This document shows positions 46,415 through 55,141 of a stretch of 64,000 nucleotides of DNA, piece by piece; position 1 is the first letter of the stretch, and each line of letters opens with the position of its first letter. Both the position numbers and the translations under genes were made by a program. The notes under the pieces were generated by a model. The model made no database searches. It was given only the letters and a program-made list of their open reading frames with translations, and was not told where the DNA came from. The DNA comes from TMP-24 sp041397305 (lineage in GTDB: Bacteria; Pseudomonadota; Alphaproteobacteria; Rhodobacterales; Rhodobacteraceae), in contig JAWKWX010000005.1 of the NCBI GenBank assembly GCA_041397305.1, positions 62,001 to 126,000 of the forward strand, written 5' to 3'.

Positions 46415-47236
46415 ATGGCGCATGCAAAGAACCACGACTACCACATTCTGAAACCTTCGATCTGGCCGCTTCTGGGCGCGGTCGGCGGCTTCACCATGCT
46501 GTTCGGGGCGGTGCTCTGGATGCACGGGATCACGCCCTGGATGTTCCTGATCGGGCTGGCGCTTGTCGCCTATGTGATGTTCGGCTGGTGGTCGGACGTG
46601 GTGCACGAGGGCAATACCGGCGACCATACGCCGGTCGTGCGCATCGGCCTGCGCTACGGCTTCATCCTCTTCATCATGTCGGAAGTCATGTTCTTCTCGG
46701 CCTGGTTCTGGACCTTCTTCAAACATGCGCTTTACCCGATGGGGCCGATGAGCCCGGCGGTCGACGGCGTCTGGCCGCCGGAAGGGATCACGCCCTTCGA
46801 CCCCTGGCACCTGCCGCTGATAAACACGCTGATCCTGCTGTGTTCCGGCGCGGCCGCGACCTGGGCGCACCATGCCATCGCGCATGAGAACAACCGCAAG
46901 GACATGATCAACGGCCTTCTGCTGGCGGTCGCGCTCGGCGCACTCTTCACCTTCTTCCAGGGGTATGAATACAGCCACGCCGCCTTCGGCTTTGCGGGCA
47001 ACATCTATGGCGCGTCCTTCTTCATGGCGACGGGCTTCCACGGCGCGCATGTGATCATCGGGACGATCTTCCTTCTGGTCTGCATGTTCCGCGCGATGAA
47101 GGGACACTTCACGCCCGAACAGCACGTCGGCTTCGAGGCCGCCGCCTGGTACTGGCACTTCGTCGATGTGGTCTGGCTCTTCCTCTTCGCCGCGATCTAC
47201 ATCTGGGGCAGCCACGGCGCCGTGGTCGGAGCCTGA
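46415..47236 (+). CDS. ctaE: Cytochrome c oxidase subunit III
   Basis: 273 aa. Seven membrane segments; signatures HAKNHDYHILKPSIWPLLGA, GLRYGFILFIMSEVMFFSAWFW, and the C-terminal WYWHFVDVVWLFLFAAIYIWG. Completes the oxidase core encoded elsewhere for subunit I. Followed by a strong terminator. Confidence 0.97.
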   Translation: MAHAKNHDYHILKPSIWPLLGAVGGFTMLFGAVLWMHGITPWMFLIGLALVAYVMFGWWSDVVHEGNTGDHTPVVRIGLRYGFILFIMSEVMFFSAWFWTFFKHALYPMGPMSPAVDGVWPPEGITPFDPWHLPLINTLILLCSGAAATWAHHAIAHENNRKDMINGLLLAVALGALFTFFQGYEYSHAAFGFAGNIYGASFFMATGFHGAHVIIGTIFLLVCMFRAMKGHFTPEQHVGFEAAAWYWHFVDVVWLFLFAAIYIWGSHGAVVGA

Positions 47237-47259
47237 GCCAGCCGAAGAGACATCGGAAG

Positions 47260-47286
47260 GCGCGGGGGCTTCCTCCCGCGCTTTTT
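47260..47286 (+). terminator. Rho-independent terminator after ctaE
   Basis: GCGCGGG (47260–47266) pairs with CCCGCGC (47275–47281), 8-base loop, followed by TTTTT (47282–47286). It ends 16 bases before surf1, so surf1 expression probably depends on read-through. Confidence 0.85.
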
Positions 47287-47301
47287 CTTTGAAGGTGCGT
47301 G

Positions 47302-48000
47302 ATGCGACGTTTGGCCTTTCCCGTCCTCCTCGGACTTGTCGGTGCGGCGATCCTTCTGTCGCTCGGCCAGTGGCAGCTCAGGCGGCTGGCGTGGAAAGAG
47401 GCGCTTCTCGCCGATATCGAGGCGCGGATCACCGCCGCGCCAGTTGACCTGCCGCCTGCCACGGCGCTCGACCCCGAACGCGACCGCTATCTGCCCGTAA
47501 AGGTCGCGGGCCGCACGACGACTGACGAAATCCGTGTCCTTTCCGGCAAGAAGGATGTGGGCGGGGGGTATGAGATCGTGACGGCCTTCGAGACCGAAGA
47601 TGGCCGCCGCATCCTTCTGGATCGCGGCTTCGTACCCGAGCCGGGGCGGGATGCGGCCCGCCCTCCGGTCGCGCTGAACGGCACCGGCAACCTGCAATGG
47701 CCCGTCGAAGCCGACAGCTACACACCTGCGCCCGACCCCGCCAACCGTCTGTGGTTTGCGCGCGATGTCGAAAGCATGTCGGAAAACCTGAAAACCGAAC
47801 CCGTTCTTGTCGTCCTCAGGACGGCGGAGGGCGATGCGCAGTCTATTGTCCCCGTGCCGGTCGACACGAGCGGTATCCCCAACGACCACCTCAATTATGC
47901 GATCACCTGGTTTTCGCTGGCGGGGGTCTGGGCGGCGATGAGCGGATACCTTGTCTGGCGCACGGCGCGGACACGGGATATTGGGCGAGGGAAGGCCTGA
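47302..48000 (+). CDS. surf1: SURF1 family oxidase assembly protein
   Basis: 232 aa. N- and C-terminal membrane helices flank a periplasmic domain; signatures GQWQLRRLAWKEALLADI and the end NYAITWFSLAGVWAAMSGYLVWRTAR. It helps heme a insertion into subunit I. The ATG with GAAGG 6 bases upstream is chosen over the adjoining GTG at 47299. Confidence 0.94.
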   Translation: MRRLAFPVLLGLVGAAILLSLGQWQLRRLAWKEALLADIEARITAAPVDLPPATALDPERDRYLPVKVAGRTTTDEIRVLSGKKDVGGGYEIVTAFETEDGRRILLDRGFVPEPGRDAARPPVALNGTGNLQWPVEADSYTPAPDPANRLWFARDVESMSENLKTEPVLVVLRTAEGDAQSIVPVPVDTSGIPNDHLNYAITWFSLAGVWAAMSGYLVWRTARTRDIGRGKA

Positions 48001-48009
48001 GGAGAGACG

Positions 48010-49398
48010 ATGCGCTATGTTTCCACACGCGGCACCGCGCCGGTTCTGAACTTCGGCGAGGCGATGCTGACCGGGCTTGCCCGCGATGGCGGGCTCTATG
48101 TGCCCGAAAGCGTGCCGGTCCTGCCCGCGACCGACATCGCGGCGCTCGCGGGTCTGCCCTACGAGGACGCCGCCTTTCGCGTGATGCGCCCCTTCGTGGG
48201 CGACGCCTTCAGCGACGACGAATTCCGCGCGGCCATCGCCAAGGCCTATCAGGGCTTCGGCCACGCCGCCCGCGCACCGCTGGTGCAGCTGGCCCCCAAC
48301 CATTTCCTCCTTGAACTGTTCCACGGGCCGACACTGGCGTTCAAGGATTTCGCCATGCAGCTCATCGGCCAGCTCTTCCAGATCGCGCTGGCCCGCGAAG
48401 GTCGCCGCATCACCATCGTCGGCGCGACTTCCGGCGATACCGGGTCGGCGGCGATCGAGGCCTTCCGCGGTCTCGACAATGTCGATGTCTTCATCCTCTA
48501 CCCGCACGGCCGCGTCTCCGAGGTCCAGCGCCGCCAGATGACGACGCCGTCCGAAGCGAACGTTCACGCGCTCGCCCTCGACGGCACGTTCGACGATTGC
48601 CAGACCCGGCTGAAGGACATGTTCAACGACTTCGCCTTCCGGGATGAAGTGGGGCTTGCGGGCGTCAATTCGATCAACTGGGCGCGGGTGCTGGCGCAGG
48701 TCGTCTATTACTTCACTTCCGCCGTCTCGCTCGGTGCGCCGCACCGCAAGGTCAGCTTTACGGTGCCGACCGGCAATTTCGGCGACATCTATGCGGGTTT
48801 CATCGCCAAACGGATGGGCCTGCCGATCGAGAAGCTGGTGGTCGCGACCAACCAGAACGACATTTTGCACCGTTGCCTGACCGGCGGGCGCTATCAGATG
48901 GGCGAGGTCCACCCCTCGATCAGCCCCTCGATGGATATCCAGATCTCCTCGAATTTCGAACGTGCGCTGTTCGACGCATATGGGCGCGACGGGCGGGCCG
49001 TGGCGCAGCTGATGGAGGAGCTGAAGGCCACGGGCGGCTTTGCCGTCAGCCAGGGCGCCCTGGAGACCCTGCGCGCCACATTCGCCTCTGGCCGCGTGTC
49101 GGAAGAGGAGACGAGCGCCGCGATCCGCGCCGAACGCGCGGCCTCCGGCGAACTGCTTTGCCCGCATTCGGCGATTGGCGTAAGGGTGGCGAACGACCAT
49201 CTTGGCCCCATACCCATGATCACGCTCGCCACCGCACATCCGGCCAAGTTCCCCGACGCGGTCGAGGCCGCCACCGGCCTTCGCCCCGGTCTGCCCGCGC
49301 GCATGGCCAATCTTTTCGACCGGCCCGAACGGGTGACACGTCTGGCCAATGATCTTGCCGCACTTGAAGCTCTGGTCCGCGAAAGGCGCCGTACTTGA
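48010..49398 (+). CDS. thrC: Threonine synthase
   Basis: 462 aa PLP enzyme converting O-phosphohomoserine to threonine. The PLP lysine is in GPTLAFKDFAMQLIGQL, with VGATSGDTGSAAIEAFRG for phosphate binding. It matches the longer (class I) threonine synthases. It follows surf1 by 9 bases and overlaps the peptidase start. Confidence 0.96.
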   Translation: MRYVSTRGTAPVLNFGEAMLTGLARDGGLYVPESVPVLPATDIAALAGLPYEDAAFRVMRPFVGDAFSDDEFRAAIAKAYQGFGHAARAPLVQLAPNHFLLELFHGPTLAFKDFAMQLIGQLFQIALAREGRRITIVGATSGDTGSAAIEAFRGLDNVDVFILYPHGRVSEVQRRQMTTPSEANVHALALDGTFDDCQTRLKDMFNDFAFRDEVGLAGVNSINWARVLAQVVYYFTSAVSLGAPHRKVSFTVPTGNFGDIYAGFIAKRMGLPIEKLVVATNQNDILHRCLTGGRYQMGEVHPSISPSMDIQISSNFERALFDAYGRDGRAVAQLMEELKATGGFAVSQGALETLRATFASGRVSEEETSAAIRAERAASGELLCPHSAIGVRVANDHLGPIPMITLATAHPAKFPDAVEAATGLRPGLPARMANLFDRPERVTRLANDLAALEALVRERRRT

Positions 49399-50660
49399 GG
49401 ACGGAACTCACCACCCTTCCGAACGGGCTGCGCATCGTCTCCGAAGCGATGCCGGGCCTTGCCTCCGCCGCCGTCGGCCTCTGGGTGACGGCGGGCGGGC
49501 GGCATGAGCGTCCCGAGCAGAACGGCATCGCCCATTTCCTCGAACATATGGCGTTCAAGGGAACCGGGCGGCGCAGCGCCCTGCAGATCGCCGAGGAGAT
49601 CGAGGATGTGGGCGGCTATATCAACGCCTATACCTCGCGCGAAATGACCGCCTTCTACGCGCGCGTGCTGGAGGCGGACGTGGCGCTCGCGCTCGACGTG
49701 ATTGCGGACATCGTGCTGAACCCCGCCTTCGACAAGAAGGAGATCGAGGTCGAGCGCCATGTGATCCTGCAAGAGATCGGCCAGGCGCTCGATACGCCGG
49801 ACGATATCATCTTCGACTGGCTGCAGGAGGCCGCCTATCCCGATCAGGCCATGGGCCGCACGATCCTCGGGCCCGCCGAACGGGTGCAAAGCTTCGGCCG
49901 GAAGGATTTCCGCACGTTCGTCGCCGCGCACTATGGTCCCGAACGGATGATCCTGTCGGCAGCGGGCGCGGTCGACCACGCGGCGCTGGTCCAGCTCGCC
50001 GAGGAAAAGTTCGGCCATCTGTCGGCGAAGCCCGGCCCCCATCCCGAACCGGCGCGCTGGCAGGGTGGCGAACGCCACGAGGTCAAGGACCTCGAGCAGG
50101 TGCATTTCGCCATGGGTTTCCGTGGCCCCGCCTATCGCGATGCCGACGCTCATACCGCACAGGTCTATTCCATGGCGCTTGGCGGCGGCATGTCCTCGCG
50201 CCTCTTCCAGAAACTGCGCGAGGAGCGCGGGCTGTGCTATTCGATCTATGCCCAGGCAGGCAGCTATGATGATACCGGCATGATCACCCTCTATGCCGGA
50301 ACCTCGACGGAAGAGATCGGCGAACTCGCGATGCTGACCATGGACGAGCTGAAGCGCGCGGCGTCCGACATGAGCGAGGCGGAGGTCGCCCGCGCCAAGG
50401 CGCAGCTGAAGGCGGGCCTTCTGATGGGGCTTGAAAGTCCCTCGGGGCGCGCCGAACGGATGGCACGCTATCTGGCGATCTGGGGTCGGGTGCCGGGGCT
50501 GGACGAGGCGACCGCCGAGATCGACGGGGTGACGACCGCGGCGGTACGCGCCTTCGGCGAAAGGCTCGCGGGCCAGGCGGAGGCCGCGCTTGCACTTTAC
50601 GGGCCCGTCAGTGGCGCGCCCGGCCTCGATCCCCTGCGTGCGAGGCTCGGGCAAGGATGA
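49395..50660 (+). CDS. M16-family zinc peptidase
   Basis: 421 aa. Inverted zinc motif HFLEH (in NGIAHFLEHMAFKGTGRRS) with downstream glutamate in the ERHVILQEI segment. Resembles mitochondrial processing peptidase-like bacterial M16 proteins. Start is TTG overlapping the thrC stop; it gives RTELTTLPNGLRIVSE, the normal family N-terminus. AAAGG lies 8 bases upstream. Function in Rhodobacterales is not established. Confidence 0.92.
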   Translation: MRTELTTLPNGLRIVSEAMPGLASAAVGLWVTAGGRHERPEQNGIAHFLEHMAFKGTGRRSALQIAEEIEDVGGYINAYTSREMTAFYARVLEADVALALDVIADIVLNPAFDKKEIEVERHVILQEIGQALDTPDDIIFDWLQEAAYPDQAMGRTILGPAERVQSFGRKDFRTFVAAHYGPERMILSAAGAVDHAALVQLAEEKFGHLSAKPGPHPEPARWQGGERHEVKDLEQVHFAMGFRGPAYRDADAHTAQVYSMALGGGMSSRLFQKLREERGLCYSIYAQAGSYDDTGMITLYAGTSTEEIGELAMLTMDELKRAASDMSEAEVARAKAQLKAGLLMGLESPSGRAERMARYLAIWGRVPGLDEATAEIDGVTTAAVRAFGERLAGQAEAALALYGPVSGAPGLDPLRARLGQG

Positions 50661-51241
50661 GCTTCCTGCGCCGCCGCCCGAGGCTCGAGACCGAGCGGCT
50701 GACGCTGCGCCTGCCGCAGCATTCGGACTATCGCGGCTGGGCGGCCTTGCGCGAGGCGAGCCGCGACTTCCTCAGCCCCTGGGACCCGGTCTGGGCGGCC
50801 GATGCCCTGTCGCGCAAGGCCTTCACCAACCGCGTCTACTGGGCGGCGCGGGCCGAGGCGGCGGGAACGGCCGTGCCGCTCCTCCTCATCCGCCGCGCCG
50901 ACGAGGCGCTGATCGGCGGCGTCACGCTCGACAATATCCGTCGCGGGCCCGCGCAGGCCGGAACGCTCGGCTATTGGGTCGGCGCCCCCCATGCGCGTCA
51001 AGGTTACATGCGCGAGGCGCTGGAGGCGGTGGTGCATTACGCCTTCACCGATCTCGACCTGTCGCGGCTGGAAGCGGGCTGCCTGCCGGAAAATACCGCC
51101 TCGCGCGGTGTGCTGGAAAAGGTCGGTTTCAAGTACGAGGGCGTGGCACAGAGCTATCTGCAGATCAACGGCCGCTGGCGCAATCACGTGCTTTACGCCA
51201 ATCTGAGGGCCGACCGGCGCGGGCGCACCGACGCCGGGTGA
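50657..51241 (+). CDS. GNAT acetyltransferase, RimJ/RimL type
   Basis: 194 aa. Opens RRRPRLETERLTLRLPQHSDYRGWAALREAS and has LIGGVTLDNIRRGPAQAGTLGYWVGAPHARQGYMREALEAVVHYAF (acetyl-CoA loop) and NTASRGVLEKVGF, typical of RimJ-like N-terminal or ribosomal-protein acetyltransferases. ATGA overlap with the M16 gene suggests translation coupling. Confidence 0.92.
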   Translation: MSFLRRRPRLETERLTLRLPQHSDYRGWAALREASRDFLSPWDPVWAADALSRKAFTNRVYWAARAEAAGTAVPLLLIRRADEALIGGVTLDNIRRGPAQAGTLGYWVGAPHARQGYMREALEAVVHYAFTDLDLSRLEAGCLPENTASRGVLEKVGFKYEGVAQSYLQINGRWRNHVLYANLRADRRGRTDAG

Positions 51242-51257
51242 TGTGCCGGGGACACGG

Positions 51258-51304
51258 CCGGGGGCTCTGCCCCCGGACCCCCGAGGTACTTGGACCAAGA
51301 TGAA
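51258..51304. repeat. Intergenic repeat, copy B
   Basis: Hairpin CCGGGGGC-TCT-GCCCCCGG (51258–51276) leads into a 34-base block (51271–51304) ending CCAAGATGAA. The block matches copy A at 31 of 34 positions. It lies 17 bases after the acetyltransferase gene and 8 before the DUF1697 gene, so may end the upstream transcript. Confidence 0.8.
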
Positions 51305-51312
51305 AGGGGATC

Positions 51313-51849
51313 ATGACGGTCTGGATTGCACTACTCAGGGCAGTGAATGTCTCGGGCGTGAACAGGCTGCCGATGGAGGGGTTCCGCGCGCTTCTGGACG
51401 AGATGGGGCTTGAAGGCGCCAAGACTTATATCCAGAGCGGCAATGCGGTCTTCCGTTCGGCAAAGGCTGCGGGCGAACTGCAGGCGCTGATTGCCGACGG
51501 CGTGCTGAAGCGTTTCGGCTTCCGTCCGCCGGTCCTGATGCGGACGCTGGGCGAACTGGAGGCTGCCCATCGTGGCTGTCCGTTCAGGGCGGAAGCGGGG
51601 GAGAAGGTGTTTTTCCATTTCCTGGACCGCGACCTGCCGCGTGCCACCGGCGATTTCCTGAAATCGCTCGCGACGGCAGAGGAGCGGTATGCCTTTCATG
51701 GCCGCATGCTGTGGCTGCATCTGCCCGGCGGGGCGGGCAGGTCGAGGCTCGCCGACCGGGTGGGGCGGCTGCCGGTCGACATGACCGCCCGCAATCTCAG
51801 GACGGTCGAAGCGCTGATCGCGATTGGGCAGAAGCTGGAGGCCGCATGA
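51313..51849 (+). CDS. DUF1697 domain-containing protein
   Basis: 178 aa. Opens MTVWIALLRAVNVSGVNRLPMEGFRALLDEMGLEGAKTYIQSGNAVF, the conserved DUF1697 N-terminus; the rest (VLMRTLGELEAAHRGCPF, RNLRTVEALIAIG) also fits. Biochemical function unknown. Overlaps the next gene by 4 bases (ATGA). Confidence 0.88.
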   Translation: MTVWIALLRAVNVSGVNRLPMEGFRALLDEMGLEGAKTYIQSGNAVFRSAKAAGELQALIADGVLKRFGFRPPVLMRTLGELEAAHRGCPFRAEAGEKVFFHFLDRDLPRATGDFLKSLATAEERYAFHGRMLWLHLPGGAGRSRLADRVGRLPVDMTARNLRTVEALIAIGQKLEAA

Positions 51850-53261
51850 GGCTCGATCCCGCCGATCAGGCCTTCGCCGCCCGGCTGGCCGCGCTGCTGC
51901 CCGAAGGTACGGTCGGGCCTGTCGAGCCGCGCTATCTGACCGAGGCGCGCGGCCGGGTGACCGGGATCGGCGGCTGCCTTGCCCGTCCGCGCAGCGTAGA
52001 AGAGGTCGCGACCATCGTCCGGACCTGCGCCGAGGCACGCGTCGCCATCGTTCCTTATGGCGGTGGCACCGGGCTCGTCCTTGGCCAGCTCATGTCCGAC
52101 GGACAGCCACCGCTCATCCTTTCGCTCGAACGGATGAACCGGGTGCGCGCCGTCCATGCTGCGGAAGGCGTGCTGGTGGCCGAGGCGGGCGCGGTACTGA
52201 GCGAGGTGCAGGTTGCCGCGCAGGCCCAAGGTCGACTCTTTCCGCTTGCGCTCGCCTCGCAAGGCTCTGCCCGGATCGGCGGGCTTCTGTCGACCAACGC
52301 AGGTGGCGTGAACGTGCTGCGCTACGGCAATGCCCGCGACCTCTGCCTCGGGGTCGAGGCGGTGCTGCCGGACGGGTCGATCCTGAACGGGTTGAAGCGG
52401 CTCAGGAAGGACAATACCGGCTACGACATCCGCAACCTTCTGGTCGGCGCCGAGGGCACATTGGGCGTGATCACGGCGGCAAGCCTCAAACTGTACCCGC
52501 CCGCCGCCGCCACCGGCACCGCCTTCTTCACGGTCTCCTCCCCCGCCGCCGCGCTCTCTCTCCTCGCCCGCGCCCAGAGTCGGCTTGCAGGCGGCGTGAC
52601 GGCATTCGAACTGATCGCGGGCCAGGGCCTTGCTTTCCTCGCCGAAGCCATGCCAGAGGTCCGCCAACCCTTTTCCGACCGACCCGACTGGATGGTGCTG
52701 ATCGAGGCGGGCCTGCCCGATGGCCTCGATCCGGCAGAGGCGCTCGGCAGGCTCTACGCCGCCGCCGAGGCCGAAGGGCTCTGCAATGACGCGGTGATCG
52801 CGCGGAGCGAGGCGCAGGCCCGCGATTTCTGGCGCCTGCGCGAGGCGCTGCCCGAAGCGAACCGCAAGATCGGCGCCATCGCCTCGCACGATATTTCGCT
52901 GCCGCTATCGGAAATCCCCGCCTTTCTCACGGAAGGCCCCGCGCTCATCGCACCCTTCGGCCCGTTCCGCATCCATGCCTTCGGTCATCTCGGCGACGGA
53001 AATCTGCATTTCAACATCTTTCCCCCGCAGGGAGAAAGCCGCACGGCCTACATGGGCCGGGCCGCCGCAATCCAGCGGGCCGTCCATGACCGCATCATCG
53101 CCCTTGGCGGCTCCTTCAGCGCCGAACATGGGGTGGGACGGCTCAAGGCCAAGGAGCTCGAACGCTACGGCGACGCAGCGAAACTAAAGGCGATGCGGGC
53201 GATCAAACATGCGCTGGACCCGTTGGGCATCATGAACCCCGGCGCGGTTCTGGTCACCTGA
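51846..53261 (+). CDS. FAD-binding oxidoreductase (GlcD/D-2-hydroxyacid dehydrogenase family)
   Basis: 471 aa. FAD-binding PCMH domain (VPYGGGTGLVLGQL, SQGSARIGGLLSTNAGGVNVLRYGNARDL) and C-terminal oxidase domain with HAFGHLGDGNLHFNIF and SFSAEHGVGRLKAKEL. Family members oxidise D-lactate, glycolate or D-2-hydroxyglutarate. No glcE/F neighbour, so a single-subunit D-2-hydroxyacid dehydrogenase is favoured. Start at 51846 overlaps the DUF1697 stop. Confidence 0.9.
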   Translation: MRLDPADQAFAARLAALLPEGTVGPVEPRYLTEARGRVTGIGGCLARPRSVEEVATIVRTCAEARVAIVPYGGGTGLVLGQLMSDGQPPLILSLERMNRVRAVHAAEGVLVAEAGAVLSEVQVAAQAQGRLFPLALASQGSARIGGLLSTNAGGVNVLRYGNARDLCLGVEAVLPDGSILNGLKRLRKDNTGYDIRNLLVGAEGTLGVITAASLKLYPPAAATGTAFFTVSSPAAALSLLARAQSRLAGGVTAFELIAGQGLAFLAEAMPEVRQPFSDRPDWMVLIEAGLPDGLDPAEALGRLYAAAEAEGLCNDAVIARSEAQARDFWRLREALPEANRKIGAIASHDISLPLSEIPAFLTEGPALIAPFGPFRIHAFGHLGDGNLHFNIFPPQGESRTAYMGRAAAIQRAVHDRIIALGGSFSAEHGVGRLKAKELERYGDAAKLKAMRAIKHALDPLGIMNPGAVLVT

Positions 53262-53284
53262 GCGCGTCCCTCAGTTTCTGTCGG

Positions 53285-53325
53285 AAAATACTCCGGAGGG
53301 GTCCGGGGAGGCAGAGCCTCCCCGG
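53285..53325. repeat. Intergenic repeat, copy C (inverted)
   Basis: Hairpin CCGGGGAGG (53303–53311)/CCTCCCCGG (53317–53325), with AAAATACTCCGGAGGGGT at its left. Reverse-complemented it resembles copies A and B in the G+C-rich hairpin, GGACCCC and GTATTT blocks, but lacks the CCAAGATGAA end. It lies between the convergent FAD enzyme and apt genes, as a terminator would. Confidence 0.65.
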
Positions 53326-53350
53326 CGGGTCGACGCCGAAGGCGGCGACA

Positions 53351-53884
53351 TCACGCCCCCTCGAACTCGCACAGAACATGGACGGACATGCCGAGCCGCT
53401 CCAGCAGTTTCCGCCCGCCCAGTTCCGGCAGGTCAACGACAAAGGCACAGCCGACAACCGAGGCGCCGAGCCGCTCGACCAGCCGGATCCCGGCCTCCGC
53501 CGTGCCGCCCGTGGCCAGAAGATCGTCGACGATCAGCACTTTCTCTCCGGGCTGAAGCGCGTCCTCATGGATCTCCATGATCGCCTCGCCATATTCGAGC
53601 TTGTAGGCCTGCGAAATCGTCTGGCCCGGCAGCTTGCCCTTCTTGCGGATCGGCACGAAGCCCACCGTCAGCTGATGCGCGATCGCGCCGCCGAGGATGA
53701 AGCCCCGCGCCTCGAGCCCGACCACCTTGTCGATCCGTTCGCCCGCATAAGGATGCAATAGCTGGTCGATCGCCATGCGGAAGCCGCGCGCATCGGCAAA
53801 AAGCGTGGTGACATCGCGGAACATGATTCCCTCATGCGGGAAGTCGGCGATGGTGCGGATATAGTCCTTGACCGTTTTCCTCAT
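53351..53884 (-). CDS. apt: Adenine phosphoribosyltransferase
   Basis: 177 aa. Salvages adenine to AMP with PRPP. PRPP-binding motif VLIVDDLLATGGTAEAG, N-terminal DFPHEGIMFRDVTTL and EARGFILG. Full length. The ATG at 53884 is the typical start (MRKTVKDYIRTI). Leftward; convergent with the FAD dehydrogenase. Confidence 0.96.
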   Translation of the reverse strand: MRKTVKDYIRTIADFPHEGIMFRDVTTLFADARGFRMAIDQLLHPYAGERIDKVVGLEARGFILGGAIAHQLTVGFVPIRKKGKLPGQTISQAYKLEYGEAIMEIHEDALQPGEKVLIVDDLLATGGTAEAGIRLVERLGASVVGCAFVVDLPELGGRKLLERLGMSVHVLCEFEGA

Positions 53885-54093
53885 CTCTCCCCCAAGGCAC
53901 CGACGCCTTTCGGTAGCACGGCAACCGACAGTCGCAAAGCGGCATTGCCGGGTGCTGGGCATGGCTTCGATGAGGTGACCAACCCCGGCGGCATCATTGC
54001 ACCTCGGTGGGTCGTCACCGCCCCGCGTGAGGCGCTCTTGGGTCTGCCGAGGTTCCGGGCCGAACCCGGCTTTGCGCAGGGCGCTGTTGCGGG

Positions 54094-55011
54094 TCAGAAC
54101 CAGTAGGGGTTCGACCAGGCGCGGCGTCCGGCGGCGTCGACCACGGTGACGCGGATCCAAGGGGATTTGCGGAACCGCTCTAGCAGGATCTCGGCCCTTG
54201 TCATCGAATGGCCGTGGATGGCGCGGGCGGCCGTGCCCTTGCCCTGGACGATGACCGACGTGGCGGCCGAACATTCGACTACCACGGCCTTGTCGGTGAT
54301 CTCGACCCGCCGGATTTCCGGCCCTTGCGAGGAATAATGGTGCCCGGCCTTCAAGGCGGCGAGGATGGCGTCCGGGTCGTTCTCCTCGGCCTTGACCATC
54401 ACCCAGCCGCCGAAATGGTCAGGTTCGCTGAAATGCGCGTCGTCGGTGGCGACGAGGGAAAGCGCGCGGCCCTCGGTCAGAAGCAGGTCGTTGATCGCGA
54501 AGCCGTCGCCCCGGTCGCAGCCCGTGTGGCAGCCATGATTGTAGATTTCGACCGCGTGCGCCGCCTCGATCGTGCGGGCGTCGGCGAGGGTGAGGCCCGA
54601 CCATTGCGGATGGGCAATGGCGACGAAGGCGCCCGCGTCGCGGGCGCGGGCGGCAAGGGCCGCGGCGCTTTCGCTCCGCTCGGCCGGGGCGAAGCTGGGC
54701 TGGTCAGGCGGCGTGAAGTCGAAGGGCAGGCCCACGGCGAGGACATGCCAGACCTCGCCATTCTGCATGGTGCCAGAATGCAGTTCTGCGCCGATGAGCG
54801 TGGTGAAATCCTTCGTACGGAAGTCGCGCGTGTCGACCATCGGATATTTGTAGGCGCCGACGAAATGGTCGGTCAGTGCCATGAAGTCATAGCCTTCGGC
54901 GCGGTAGCGGCGGCAGACCTCCTCGGGCGGCAGCACGCCGTCCGAGCGGGTGGAATGGGTATGGAGATTGCCGCGGAAGAAGCGGCCGGGGGCGGTGAAG
55001 GCGTCGGTCAT
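54094..55011 (-). CDS. PHP-domain metal-dependent phosphoesterase-like protein
   Basis: 305 aa. Metal-site motifs GNLHTHSTRSDG, ALTDHF, IGAELHSG, AIAHPQWSG and TDDAHFSEPDHFGG match the PHP fold (CehA/histidinol-phosphatase-like). Substrate unknown. It is divergent from waaA with no shared promoter recognised. The upstream 209-base gap (53885–54093) to apt holds no gene. Confidence 0.85.
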   Translation of the reverse strand: MTDAFTAPGRFFRGNLHTHSTRSDGVLPPEEVCRRYRAEGYDFMALTDHFVGAYKYPMVDTRDFRTKDFTTLIGAELHSGTMQNGEVWHVLAVGLPFDFTPPDQPSFAPAERSESAAALAARARDAGAFVAIAHPQWSGLTLADARTIEAAHAVEIYNHGCHTGCDRGDGFAINDLLLTEGRALSLVATDDAHFSEPDHFGGWVMVKAEENDPDAILAALKAGHHYSSQGPEIRRVEITDKAVVVECSAATSVIVQGKGTAARAIHGHSMTRAEILLERFRKSPWIRVTVVDAAGRRAWSNPYWF

Positions 55012-55141
55012 CGGGGGCTCCGGGTTTTCTGGTGGGAGAGTGCCCTTTGACGGCGACGAGGGGAAGGGGCGCGCGTCGGACGCCCCGTCGGACATTGCGC
55101 CCGAGATTGCGTCGGCGGGCGGGCCATGGCAGAGCGGGCGC

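Noticed and set aside
49395..50660. Assigning the M16 peptidase as mitochondrial processing-type beta subunit or PqqL
   Set aside because: The zinc motif is clear but no partner gene or substrate evidence is present, so a general family name is used.
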